Shown here in pieces: positions 1-7,997 of a stretch of DNA of 41,263 bases. The stretch comes from Desulfovibrionaceae bacterium (GTDB lineage Bacteria > Desulfobacterota > Desulfovibrionia > Desulfovibrionales > Desulfovibrionaceae). The notes beneath the pieces were generated by a model that did not search any database, was not told the origin of the DNA, and saw nothing but the letters and a program-made list of their open reading frames with translations. The translations under genes were made by a program, and so were the position numbers. Every line of letters starts with the position of its first letter. Positions within the stretch are counted from its first letter, which is position 1. The stretch covers positions 1-41,263 of the forward strand of contig JAFLSV010000017.1 of NCBI GenBank assembly GCA_022510785.1. Reading direction: 5' to 3'.

Positions 1-1542
1 AGCGGCTGCAACTTCGCCATTGCGGAAAACGGCGCGGTGTCCACCGTGACCAACGAGGGCAACGCCCGCATGGTGACCACCCTGCCCCGCGTGCATGTGG
101 CCATCGCCGGTCTGGACAAGCTGGTGCCCACCCTGGATGTGGCGCTGACCGCCCTTCAGGTGCTGCCGCGCAACGCCACGGCCCAGCGCCTGACCTCCTA
201 TGTCACGCTCATGGACGGCGCCGGAGAATGCCAGGCCAGCCCCGACGGCAAAAAAATCATGCACGTGGTCTTTGTGGACAACGGCCGCAGCGAAATTGCG
301 AACGATCCGCTTTTCTCACAGATCTTCCGCTGCGTGCGCTGCGGGGCCTGCGCCAATGTCTGTCCGGTGTTCCGCCTGGTGGGCGGGCACAAGATGGGCT
401 ATATCTACATCGGCGCCATCGGCCTCATCCTGACCTACTTCTTCCACGGGCACGACAAGGCCAAAGTGCTCTGCCACAACTGCGTGGGCTGCGAGGCCTG
501 CAAGAGCGTGTGCGCGGGTGGCATCGATCTGCCCCGGCTCATCCGTGAAATCCGCAACAGACTCACGGCGGAGGAGGGCAACCCCCTGCCGCTCAGCCTG
601 CTCTCGTCGGTGATGAAAAACCGCAAGCTTTTCCACCGCCTGCTCAAGTACGCCTCTTTCGCGCAGAAACCCTTCACCGGCGGCACAGAGTTTCAGCGGC
701 ACCTGCCCGCCATGTTCCTGGGCAGGCACGGCTTCAAGGCCCTGCCCGCCATCGCGGACAAGTCCTTCCGCGACCGCTGGCCCACGCTGTCCCCCCGGGT
801 GGACAATCCCAGATACCGCGTGGCCCTTTTCGGCGGCTGCGCGCAGGATTTTGTCTACCCCGAGCAGCTGGAAGCCGCGGTGAAGGTGCTGGCGGCCCAC
901 GGCGTGGCCGTGGACTATCCCGAGGCGCAGACCTGCTGCGGCCTGCCGCTGGACATGATGGGCCAGCGCCCCGCCGCCACCGACGTGGCGCGCCAGAACG
1001 TGGAGGCCTTCAGCGCCGGAAACTACGACGCGGTGATCACCCTGTGCGCCAGCTGCGCCTCGCACCTCAGGAACAACTATCCGGATATTCTGGAGGGCGA
1101 TCCCCTGCTGCTCAAGGCCAAAGCCTTCGCGGACAAGGTGACGGACTTCAGCTCCTTCGCCCACGACGTGCTGGGCCTCACGCCCGATGACTTCCGCAAC
1201 AGCGGGGAAAAGACCACGTATCACGCGGCCTGCCATACCTGCCGCGGCCTTGGCGTGACGGCGGCCCCCCGCGCCCTCATCGCGGACGCGGCGGACTATG
1301 TGCCCTGCAACGAAGAGGAAGTGTGCTGCGGCTTCGGCGGAACCTACTCCATGAAGTTCCCGGAAATTTCCGCCCGGCTGCTGGAAAAGAAGCTGGACAA
1401 CATCACGGCCACGGGCGCGTCCCGCGTGGTGATGGACTGCCCGGGCTGCGTCATGCAGATCCGGGGCGGCATGGAAAAGCGGAACCTTGACGTCAGGGTT
1501 TCGCACATTGCGGAACTGCTTGCGGAAAACATGAAAAAGTAA
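1..1542 (+). CDS. Lactate-oxidation iron-sulfur protein, LutB-LutA fusion type (5' end outside window)
   Basis: This is the C-terminal 513 residues of a protein that begins before the window; the reading frame is open from base 1. The first ~75 residues match the end of a LUD domain (motif TNEGNAR, then TTLPRVHVA). A dicluster ferredoxin part follows, with C111-x2-C114-x2-C117-x3-C121 and a second Cys group at 158, 161, 164, 167 and 171. Two CCG-type cysteine-rich modules come last (TCCGLPL near 310, then CCGFGG and DCPGC near the end). In Bacillus LutA carries the CCG part and LutB the LUD+FeS part, so this is a fused LutB-LutA. The family oxidises lactate to pyruvate in the cytoplasm and passes electrons on through FeS centres. 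The lactate permease immediately downstream supports this role. The exact electron acceptor cannot be read from the sequence. Confidence 0.85.
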   Translation, partial: SGCNFAIAENGAVSTVTNEGNARMVTTLPRVHVAIAGLDKLVPTLDVALTALQVLPRNATAQRLTSYVTLMDGAGECQASPDGKKIMHVVFVDNGRSEIANDPLFSQIFRCVRCGACANVCPVFRLVGGHKMGYIYIGAIGLILTYFFHGHDKAKVLCHNCVGCEACKSVCAGGIDLPRLIREIRNRLTAEEGNPLPLSLLSSVMKNRKLFHRLLKYASFAQKPFTGGTEFQRHLPAMFLGRHGFKALPAIADKSFRDRWPTLSPRVDNPRYRVALFGGCAQDFVYPEQLEAAVKVLAAHGVAVDYPEAQTCCGLPLDMMGQRPAATDVARQNVEAFSAGNYDAVITLCASCASHLRNNYPDILEGDPLLLKAKAFADKVTDFSSFAHDVLGLTPDDFRNSGEKTTYHAACHTCRGLGVTAAPRALIADAADYVPCNEEEVCCGFGGTYSMKFPEISARLLEKKLDNITATGASRVVMDCPGCVMQIRGGMEKRNLDVRVSHIAELLAENMKK

Positions 1543-1575
1543 CGCGCGCTCTCCGCGCACCCCGCGCGGGAGTCG

Positions 1576-1611
1576 CCGGGCCGCCTTTTCCGGACGGGCG
1601 GGGCGGCCCGG
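1576..1611 (+). other. GC-rich hairpin in the lutBA-lldP intergenic region
   Basis: Two perfect 10-base arms (CCGGGCCGCC at 1576-1585 and its complement at 1602-1611) flank a 16-base loop. No T-run follows, so it is not a standard intrinsic terminator. A second small stem (AACGCCC/GGGCGTT, 1621-1636) follows at once. They could stabilise the upstream mRNA or reduce read-through into lldP. Confidence 0.5.
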
Positions 1612-1670
1612 CCCGAACAAAACGCCCCCGGGCGTTGCGGCCGGCGCCGCGCCACTGTGTGGTTTTAAAA

Positions 1671-1677
1671 AAGGAGG
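1671..1677 (+). promoter_or_regulatory. Strong ribosome binding site of lldP
   Basis: AAGGAGG lies four bases before the ATG at 1682 and fixes the start of the permease. Confidence 0.8.
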
Positions 1678-1681
1678 ATCC

Positions 1682-3361
1682 ATGTCCATCGGTCTCTTGG
1701 CGCTTTTCGCCTTCATCCCCATCCTTGTCGCTCTTGTCCTCATGGCCGGCCTGCGCTGGCCATCCACCCGGGCCATGCCGCTCGCGCTCCTTTCCGGACT
1801 GATCCTCGCGGCCCTGATCTGGAAACAGGCCCCCCCGCGTCTCGCGGCCCTGTGCCTTGAAGGCGCCATCACCGCCGTTGGCGTGCTGATTATCGTGTTC
1901 GGCGCCCTGCTCATCTACTACACGCTGGAGTACAGCGGCGGGATGGAAACCATCCAGGCGGGCATGAAGCGCATCAGCCCCGACCGCCGTCTTCAGGCCA
2001 TCATCATCGGCTTCATGTTCGCGGCCTTCATTGAAGGCGCGGCGGGCTTCGGCACGCCGGCGGCCCTGGCCGCGCCCCTGCTGCTGGGGCTGGGCTTTCC
2101 GCCGCTCTGCGCCGCCGTTATCTGCCTGGTGTTCAACAGCGTGCCCGTCACCTTCGGCGCCGTGGGCACCCCGGTGCTTCAGGGCTTCAAGTCGGTGGAA
2201 GCGCTCGGCATGAGCATCATGGGCATGACCGACCCGGCCATGTTCTACAAAACCGTGGGCGAATACGTCACCCTCATGCACCTGCCCATGGCCTTCATCC
2301 TGCCCATCTTCATGCTGGGCTTCATGACCCGCTTCTTCGGCAGGAACAAGTCCTGGGCCGAAGGCTTCCGGGCCTGGAAATACTGCCTCATGGCCTCCGT
2401 CTGCTTTGTGGTGCCCTACCTCATCCTCGCCTGGGCGGTGGGCCCGGAACTGCCCTCCATGCTGGGCGGCCTGGTGGGTCTTGGCGTGCTGGTCTTTCTG
2501 ACCAAAAAGGGTTTCTGCCTGCCCACGGACGGCGTGTGGCAGTTCGCGCCTTCCGCCGAATGGGACGCGGACTGGAGCGGTGAAATCAAGGCCAGCGACG
2601 CCACGGACTTCAAGGATCACATGAGCCAGATGCGCGCCTGGATGCCCTATGTGCTCTGCGGCCTCATACTGGTCATCACCCGCGTGCCCGCCTTCGGGCT
2701 CAAGCCCATCGTCACCACCTGGGGTGTGGTGGGCGCCAAGAATATCCTCGGTCAGGAAGGGGTGGGCGCAAGCCTCGCCCTGCTCAACCTGCCCGGCACC
2801 ATTCCCTTCATCCTGGTGGCCATCATCACCATCGCCCTGCACGGCATGAACTCCGCCAAGGTCAGCGGCGCGTGGACCACCGCCATTAAGAAGATGAAGG
2901 CCCCCACCATCGCCCTCATCTCGGCGGTGGCCCTGGTTTCCGTGTTCAAGGGCTCCGGCGTCAACAGCGAGGGATTGCCCTCCATGCCCATGGCCATGGC
3001 TCAGTTCATGGCCGCGCTGACCGGCAATGCCTGGCCCTATCTTGCCTCCTACGCGGGGGGGCTCGGCGCCTTCATCACCGGTTCCAACACCGTGTCCGAC
3101 ATGCTGTTCAGCAACTTCCAGTGGGATGTGGCCGATGCCCTCAAGTTCTCGCCCCTCGGCCACTATGTGATTCTGGCCGCTCAGGGCGCGGGCGGCGCCA
3201 TGGGCAACATGATCTGCATCCACAATATCGTGGCCGCCTGCGCGGTGCTCGGGATGATTGGCCATGAAGGCTCCATCCTGCGCCGCACGTTCTGGCCCTT
3301 CCTGCTCTACGGCGTGCCCGTGGGGCTGGTGGCCGGCTACCTGATTGCCTCCGGCATCTGA
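1682..3361 (+). CDS. lldP: L-lactate permease
   Basis: This 559-residue polytopic inner-membrane protein has the length and character of the LldP/LctP family (E. coli LldP is about 550 residues). It imports lactate with protons. Hydrophobic helices run from residue 4 to the end. The family-typical stretch EGAAGFGTPAALAAPLLLG appears near residue 118. Small-residue-rich segments FITGSNTVSDMLFSNF and GAGGAMGNMICIHN lie in the C-terminal third. It follows the lactate-oxidation protein on the same strand after 139 bases, consistent with one lactate import-and-oxidation transcription unit. A strong Shine-Dalgarno supports the start, and a terminator follows directly. Substrate could include glycolate, as for other family members. 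Confidence 0.93.
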   Translation: MSIGLLALFAFIPILVALVLMAGLRWPSTRAMPLALLSGLILAALIWKQAPPRLAALCLEGAITAVGVLIIVFGALLIYYTLEYSGGMETIQAGMKRISPDRRLQAIIIGFMFAAFIEGAAGFGTPAALAAPLLLGLGFPPLCAAVICLVFNSVPVTFGAVGTPVLQGFKSVEALGMSIMGMTDPAMFYKTVGEYVTLMHLPMAFILPIFMLGFMTRFFGRNKSWAEGFRAWKYCLMASVCFVVPYLILAWAVGPELPSMLGGLVGLGVLVFLTKKGFCLPTDGVWQFAPSAEWDADWSGEIKASDATDFKDHMSQMRAWMPYVLCGLILVITRVPAFGLKPIVTTWGVVGAKNILGQEGVGASLALLNLPGTIPFILVAIITIALHGMNSAKVSGAWTTAIKKMKAPTIALISAVALVSVFKGSGVNSEGLPSMPMAMAQFMAALTGNAWPYLASYAGGLGAFITGSNTVSDMLFSNFQWDVADALKFSPLGHYVILAAQGAGGAMGNMICIHNIVAACAVLGMIGHEGSILRRTFWPFLLYGVPVGLVAGYLIASGI

Positions 3362-3382
3362 CCTCCTTCTGCCTGAACCGAC

Positions 3383-3419
3383 GCGGGCCGCCCTTGCGAC
3401 AAGGACGGCCCGCTTTTTT
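3383..3419 (+). terminator. Rho-independent terminator after lldP
   Basis: GCGGGCCG (3383-3390) pairs with CGGCCCGC (3406-3413). Inner CCTT/AAGG pairs extend the stem, and TTTTTT follows directly. It lies 22 bases after the lldP stop. Confidence 0.88.
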
Positions 3420-3524
3420 CTGTCTGGTGATATGTGGCGGAGGCGTGAGCCGGAAACCCGGCTGATCCGGGAAGCGGCGGCCGCTCCCCGCGCCGTCACG
3501 CGCCTTCCGGCAGAGCGCCGGAGA

Positions 3525-4448
3525 TCAGGCCATCTGCTGGATGCCGTCCAGCCGCCACGACTCCGAGCCGTCCAGGGGCCGGACAAAGTGCCACACTTCG
3601 CGCACCTGCTCGGGCTGGGAAGCCTTCGGGTCTTCGCGCATGAGCACGTCAAAGAGCACGGCGGCATACTGGCTGCCGCCCTCGCTGCGCACCTGCATGA
3701 GCGAGGCGTCGACCATCAGAAGTTCGGTGGTGCCCGGTTCAGGATCTTCGGCCAGCTGCTTTCTGAGTTCGTCCATGACCGGCCGGGTGGCGAACTGGGC
3801 TATGTCGTCCAGATCGCGCCTGTCCCACGATTCCTGAAGGCGCACATAGGCCATTTTGGCCCCGCGCAAAAATTCCTCGGCATTAAAGCCGGCCGGGATG
3901 GCGTCGCTCTGCGGGTTGTCGTAGTTGCGGCCGGCGTCGCTGCTGCTACGCAGCATGTCCCAGCCCATGCCGGTCTGCCCGGCGCCCTGGCTGCCTTCCG
4001 CGCGCCCGGCATAGGGATTGCCCGATGCTGAGGGAGAGGAGGACGAAGCGTCGCGGCGGCGGCGCAGAAAACGCATCACGAGGTATATGACAAGGCCGAT
4101 GATGAGGATATCGAACAGGCCGCCCCCCCCGGCGGCGCCGTGGCCCGCGAACAGCGAACCCAGCAGGCTGCCCGCCAGCAGACCGCCGAACAGGCCGCCC
4201 ATGCCGCCAAAGGCCGGAGCGGCGGCCGTCCCGGTCTGAGCCTGGCGGTTCACGGCGGAGCCGGGCTGCTGCTGGCGGAAGGTGGAACCCGACGGCGCGC
4301 GCGGCATGGGCGCGGGCCGGCTCAGGATGGAAGAGCCGCCGAAGCTGCGGCCCCCGCCCAGGCGGGCGGCATCGGCGTCAGGCGGAGTCGCCAGCGCAAA
4401 GGCGGCCGCGCAGGCCAGCGCCACAGCGAGCACTTTCCAATGTTTCAT
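3525..4448 (-). CDS. Tim44-like domain protein, exported or membrane anchored
   Basis: 307 residues from the ATG at 4448, preceded by a GGGGAACAG-type ribosome site; the longer upstream frame has no such signal. Residues 1-27 form a signal peptide (MKHWKVLAVALACAAAFALA, AxA-like cut near PDADA). A Gly/Pro/Gln-rich low-complexity stretch follows. Next is a hydrophobic helix (LFDILIIGLVIYLVMRFL) with a basic RRRR stop-transfer. The C-terminal ~125 residues (from FNAEEFLRGAKMAYVRLQ to WRLDGIQQMA) match the Tim44-like domain (PF04280). Bacterial members are common in Proteobacteria; their role is not settled. A membrane-tethered scaffold or transport function is only an inference from the mitochondrial homologue. 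It shares strand with the downstream-reading mltD-like gene but is 182 bases away. Confidence 0.8.
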   Translation of the reverse strand: MKHWKVLAVALACAAAFALATPPDADAARLGGGRSFGGSSILSRPAPMPRAPSGSTFRQQQPGSAVNRQAQTGTAAAPAFGGMGGLFGGLLAGSLLGSLFAGHGAAGGGGLFDILIIGLVIYLVMRFLRRRRDASSSSPSASGNPYAGRAEGSQGAGQTGMGWDMLRSSSDAGRNYDNPQSDAIPAGFNAEEFLRGAKMAYVRLQESWDRRDLDDIAQFATRPVMDELRKQLAEDPEPGTTELLMVDASLMQVRSEGGSQYAAVLFDVLMREDPKASQPEQVREVWHFVRPLDGSESWRLDGIQQMA

Positions 4449-4495
4449 ACTCTGTTCCCCACGATGGTTGGCGGTTAAAATTTTTTTCGTCTTTA

Positions 4496-4515
4496 ACGGA
4501 AAGGAAGCTTTCCGT
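4496..4515 (-). other. Stem-loop between mltD-like gene and Tim44-like gene
   Basis: ACGGAAAG and CTTTCCGT form a perfect 8-bp stem around a 4-base loop. It sits 48 bases upstream of the Tim44-like start and 116 bases after the mltD-like stop, both on the minus strand. There is no immediate T-run, although an A/T-rich tract (4477-4494) follows in the transcript. It may terminate mltD mRNA or lie in the leader of the next gene. Confidence 0.45.
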
Positions 4516-4630
4516 AAAGCCTTTCTGACCCGAAGCGCGCCATGCTCAGCCAGGGACGGCACAAAACAAGAGCCCTCCGACCGCGCATGACCGCCCAGCC
4601 GGAGAGCCCCTGTCCCGTGTCATCCCCGCG

Positions 4631-6898
4631 TCAGTACGGAGTGACGCGCACGAAATCGCCTGGATGCAGGTCGCCCGCATCCTTCATATTGTTGAGAGCC
4701 AGCAAGTCAGCCGGGGGAATATTGAACTTGCGGGCTATGCCCCACATGGTATCGCCGGGCTGCACCCTGTATGTGGCCGGCCCCCCGGAAGGCGCGGCGC
4801 TGACCGAGCTTCCGGCAGCGGGAACCGTGATGGTCTGCCCCACCCGCAGGGAACGGGGATTGAGCTGGGGGTTGGCCGCGCTGAGAGCGGCCACGCTGAC
4901 GCCGTAGCGCCGGGACAGCGAAGCCAGGGTATCCCCGCGCCGCACCGTGTGCGTGGTGACCCCGCGCCCAGCGCCGGACGCGGCGGTGGAGGCACGCGCC
5001 GGAACCTTTTTGACGGAGCTGTCGGCCCCGGCCTGGGAGACGGCGGAAGCGCCGGGCACATTCAGCACCTGGCCCACCCGCAGGGAATGGGGATCGGCAA
5101 GCCCGGGATTGGCCGCGCTGATGGCGCCCATACTGACGCCATAGTACCGGGCCAGAGAAGCCAGGGTATCCCCGGGGCGCACCGTGTGCGTGGCCGGCGT
5201 GCCGGCGCCCGTATCGGCCACGGCCTGGGCGTTCGCCTGGGCCGCCCTGTCCGGAGCCGTTGCGGCGGAACCGGCGACCGCCGTGGAGCCGGCGGCTCCG
5301 GTGGAAGCCCCGGGCAGATTCAACACCTGCCCCGCCCGCAGGGAGCGGGGATTGGCAAGCCCGGGATTGGCCGCGCTGATGGCTGCCACACTGACGCCGT
5401 AGCGCCGGGACAAAGAGGCCAGGGTATCCCCGCGCTGCACCGTGTGCGTGGCGGCCCCGCGCGGGATGGCCGCGCCGGCGGGCGCCGCATTGCTGGTACC
5501 GGCGGGCGCCGTGGCCGGGGACGGGGCGGCGTCCCTGGCGGACGCGGCCACAGCCTGAGAGGACGCCGGAGCTTTGGCCGGGCTGGCGGCCCTGGCGGGA
5601 TTTGCCGCTTTGGCGGAATTTGCGGCCCTGGCGGGACTGGAGCCCTTGTCTGAAGCGACGCTGACCGGAGCGGCCCCGGCCCGGCCCGGAATACGCAGTT
5701 TGGCCCCGGCCCTGAGAGGTTCGCTTTTGCGGTTCAGCTGGCGAAGGACGCTCACCGGCACCCCGGTGCGCTTGCTGATACGGCCCATGCTGTCGCCCTT
5801 GGTCACCGTATAGGTTGTCCAGCCCGAACCGGTCAGGGAGGCGTCGCGCAGCGCGAGTGAGGCCTGAGCCTGAAGGGTCGACGGCACATACACCGGCACA
5901 TAGCGATCCGGCGGGGTGATATAGCGGCGGAAGGCCGGATTATAGGCGGCGAACTCGTCCCAGCTCATGTTCAGCCGGCCGGCCAGAGCTGCCAGATCGG
6001 TGCCCGGCCGGGCACTCAGCTCGGCCACCGGCTGGAGGACGCGCTCCGTATCCACGGCTTCGGCCGGGGAGAAGCCCAGCGCCTCCGCGTTGCGCATGAT
6101 TTTGCACACCGCCAGAAAGCGGGGCACATACTGGCGCGTTTCTTCCTTCAGCTGGGCCTTGTCATCCAGCAGCTCGTTGCTGCGGCACAGGGCGAAAAAG
6201 GTTTCGGTCTGCGTGCCCTGCAGGGCGCGGCCTATTTTGCCCTCACCGGCGTTGTAGGCGGCCACGGCCAGGTGCCAGTCCCTGAAATCGCCGTAAAGCT
6301 TGGCGAGGTAGTCGGCGGCCGCCCGCGTGGCGTGGTAGGGGTCGCGGCGCTCGTCCATCCACCAGTCCTGCCGCAGGCCGTACTGGCGGCCCGTGCCCGC
6401 CATGAACTGCCACATGCCCACCGCGTTGGAGCGGGACACCGCCACCGGATTATAGCCGCTTTCCACAAAGGCCAGATAGGCCAGCTCCTCGGGCAGGCCG
6501 CGCTCGCGGAAAATCCGGCGGGTATACCCGATATAGGACTGCCCGCGCCGCATGAAGCGCTCCACCACCGGGCGGGCCGAATGGATATAGTGCTTGAAAT
6601 AAACCTGCACTTCCCGCATGTCATCCGTGCCGAGGCCGCGATCCACCTCGCCGGTGGAAAGCAGGGCCCGCATTTCCACATCGGACAGGGGCAGACCTTC
6701 ATCCTGAAGGGCCAGCCGGTATGATTCGAGCATATCCTCATCCGAGGGGCCGGCGGCGGCCAGCGGGGCCTGGGGGGCGTCCAGCCGGGGGTTGGCGCCG
6801 CAGCCCGCCAGCAGCACGGCGCAGCCGGCGCCCAGCGCCAGGTTCCGCAGGACATGCCAGAGCCGGCGTGACGGAGAAAAAGAAAGGCTGTGGTTCAT
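4631..6898 (-). CDS. mltD: MltD-like membrane-bound lytic murein transglycosylase with five LysM repeats
   Basis: 755 residues from the ATG at 6898; AAGGA is well placed upstream of it. A lipoprotein signal (LLAGCG, Cys near residue 34) indicates lipid anchoring. The SLT catalytic domain spans roughly residues 115-255, with catalytic Glu146 in VESGYNP and the downstream motifs GMWQFM and AYNAGEGKIGRA. A weak LysM-like stretch near 310-350 is followed by five clear LysM modules, each opening TYTV/THTV-x2-GDT/GDS and ending in a G-x-x-L/I-P motif. Ala/Pro-rich linkers separate them. The enzyme cleaves the glycan strands of peptidoglycan in the periplasm, forming 1,6-anhydromuramyl ends; LysM modules bind glycan. 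E. coli MltD has only two LysM, so this one is extended. LysM 2-4 are very alike at both DNA and protein level. Confidence 0.9.
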   Translation of the reverse strand: MNHSLSFSPSRRLWHVLRNLALGAGCAVLLAGCGANPRLDAPQAPLAAAGPSDEDMLESYRLALQDEGLPLSDVEMRALLSTGEVDRGLGTDDMREVQVYFKHYIHSARPVVERFMRRGQSYIGYTRRIFRERGLPEELAYLAFVESGYNPVAVSRSNAVGMWQFMAGTGRQYGLRQDWWMDERRDPYHATRAAADYLAKLYGDFRDWHLAVAAYNAGEGKIGRALQGTQTETFFALCRSNELLDDKAQLKEETRQYVPRFLAVCKIMRNAEALGFSPAEAVDTERVLQPVAELSARPGTDLAALAGRLNMSWDEFAAYNPAFRRYITPPDRYVPVYVPSTLQAQASLALRDASLTGSGWTTYTVTKGDSMGRISKRTGVPVSVLRQLNRKSEPLRAGAKLRIPGRAGAAPVSVASDKGSSPARAANSAKAANPARAASPAKAPASSQAVAASARDAAPSPATAPAGTSNAAPAGAAIPRGAATHTVQRGDTLASLSRRYGVSVAAISAANPGLANPRSLRAGQVLNLPGASTGAAGSTAVAGSAATAPDRAAQANAQAVADTGAGTPATHTVRPGDTLASLARYYGVSMGAISAANPGLADPHSLRVGQVLNVPGASAVSQAGADSSVKKVPARASTAASGAGRGVTTHTVRRGDTLASLSRRYGVSVAALSAANPQLNPRSLRVGQTITVPAAGSSVSAAPSGGPATYRVQPGDTMWGIARKFNIPPADLLALNNMKDAGDLHPGDFVRVTPY
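4841..5455 (-). repeat. Three near-identical ~120-bp LysM-encoding repeats
   Basis: Units at about 4841-4958, 5075-5195 and 5333-5453 share long identical tracts, such as the repeated CCAGGGTATCCCC and ACCGTGTGCGTGG segments. They encode LysM 4, 3 and 2 and are separated by divergent linkers. The pattern suggests recent duplication or gene conversion inside the gene. Confidence 0.8.
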
Positions 6899-7232
6899 GG
6901 TCTTTTCCTTGGAAAGTTCGCGCCTGAACGCCGCGCCGCCGCAGGGCGGCGCGAGGCGCATCAGGCCTCGGTCGCGCTTGCGCCCCGGCCCGAAGCGGGG
7001 TACCTCTCAGAAGTACCTTTCATCGGACAGACAAGCCGGCGAGTGGCCCCCCGCCGGGAAAGCGGCAGGACAGAGCATGCCCCGGCGCGCACGCCGTGAA
7101 ACGGCGGACGCGCGGCGGCCGGTGGGCGCAATGGCACTTGTTCCAGTATTACACCCAAAAAACAGGGCGTTCAATGCTCAAGGAAAAGTCTAGACTTTTT
7201 CACTATGCCGAATTGAAGGATATCACCTTGAT
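6899..7232. other. Divergent intergenic region (mltD-like gene / rRNA methyltransferase gene)
   Basis: 334 bases without a supportable gene. The left part is GC-rich and holds a short repeat around GTACCT (7000-7005 and 7013-7018). The right part (7140-7232) is AT-richer and likely carries the promoter of the methyltransferase gene. It includes a perfect 16-bp palindrome listed separately. I could not place convincing -35/-10 boxes on either strand. Confidence 0.5.
7184..7199. promoter_or_regulatory. Perfect 16-bp palindrome upstream of the rRNA methyltransferase gene
   Basis: AAAAGTCTAGACTTTT reads the same on both strands and lies 33 bases before the ATG. It may be an operator or a short AT-rich hairpin in the leader. 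No T-run beyond the palindrome itself suggests a terminator. Confidence 0.45.
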
Positions 7233-7997
7233 ATGACTGATAATTTTACAGAACAAAAAAATTTTCTGCCCGGTCTGAAGCCGGTGCTGGAGCTTTTGGA
7301 GCGGGATCCCGGCCGGGTGGATATGGTGTATGTGCGCAAGGGCCGCTCAGGCGGCGAAAGCGGCCGGGTGCTGGACGCCTGCCGGGCGGCGGGGGTGCGT
7401 TTTTCCCTTATGCCCGGCGAGGCCCTGACCCGCCTGGCCGGCGGCGCTGTCCATCAGGGGGTTATGGCCCGGCTGCGCGACGGCGCGCCCGAGCCCTGGC
7501 CCGAACTGCTGAAACGGGCCGTGGACGCGCCCCTGCCGCTGCTGGTGGCGCTGGATCAGGTGCAGGATCCCGGCAATGCGGGAACCCTGGCCCGCACCCT
7601 GTACGCCCTGGGCGGGGCGGGGCTGGTTCTGCCCCGGCACAACAGCGCCTTTCTGGGGCCAGGGGCCCACCGCGCGGCCGCGGGAGCGCTGGAGCGCCTG
7701 CCCGTGGCCCGGGTGGTCAACCTGGCCCGGGCCGTGGACGAGGCCGCCCAGGCGGGCTTTGCCGTATACGCCGCCCGCAGCTCGGCGCAGAGCGTGAACG
7801 CGCTGCGCGCGCCCCTGCGCCTGCCCGCCCTGCTGGTGCTGGGCAACGAGGGCAAAGGCGTGCGGCCCGGTGTGCTCAAACGCTGCGAGGCCGACCTGGC
7901 CGTGCCCTTTCTGCGCGACTTTGATTCGCTCAACGTGGCGCAGGCCGGGGCCATTCTCATTTCATGCTTTGCGCGCGCCCTTCCTACTCCACCGTGA
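7233..7997 (+). CDS. TrmH/RlmB-family (SpoU) rRNA 2'-O-methyltransferase
   Basis: 254 residues, close to E. coli RlmB (243). The N-terminal ~95 residues resemble the substrate-binding domain (VYVRKGRSG, GGAVHQGVMARL). The SPOUT catalytic domain follows with all three family motifs: motif 1 LDQVQDPGNAGTLART with the conserved Asn near 118, motif 2 LLVLGNEGKGVRPGV near 203, and motif 3 DSLNVAQAGAILI near 236. These enzymes transfer a methyl group from SAM to a ribose 2'-OH of 23S rRNA or tRNA in the cytoplasm. The RlmB type (position G2251) is the closest fit, but the exact nucleotide cannot be read from sequence. GAAGGA at about 7216-7221 is a usable but distant ribosome site. The 3' end overlaps glmS tail to tail by 14 bases. 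Confidence 0.85.
   Translation: MTDNFTEQKNFLPGLKPVLELLERDPGRVDMVYVRKGRSGGESGRVLDACRAAGVRFSLMPGEALTRLAGGAVHQGVMARLRDGAPEPWPELLKRAVDAPLPLLVALDQVQDPGNAGTLARTLYALGGAGLVLPRHNSAFLGPGAHRAAAGALERLPVARVVNLARAVDEAAQAGFAVYAARSSAQSVNALRAPLRLPALLVLGNEGKGVRPGVLKRCEADLAVPFLRDFDSLNVAQAGAILISCFARALPTPP

Noticed and set aside
316..1914. 532-residue minus-strand reading frame across the lactate genes
   Set aside because: Low-complexity Ala/Gly/Arg/His content with no domain; it mirrors a well-supported gene on the other strand.
3448..3463. Terminator for the Tim44-like gene (AGCCGG/CCGGCT)
   Set aside because: Short stem and no T-run on the minus strand.
7131..7150. Sigma-54 promoter beginning with TGGCAC
   Set aside because: The second half (TTGC at the right spacing) is absent.
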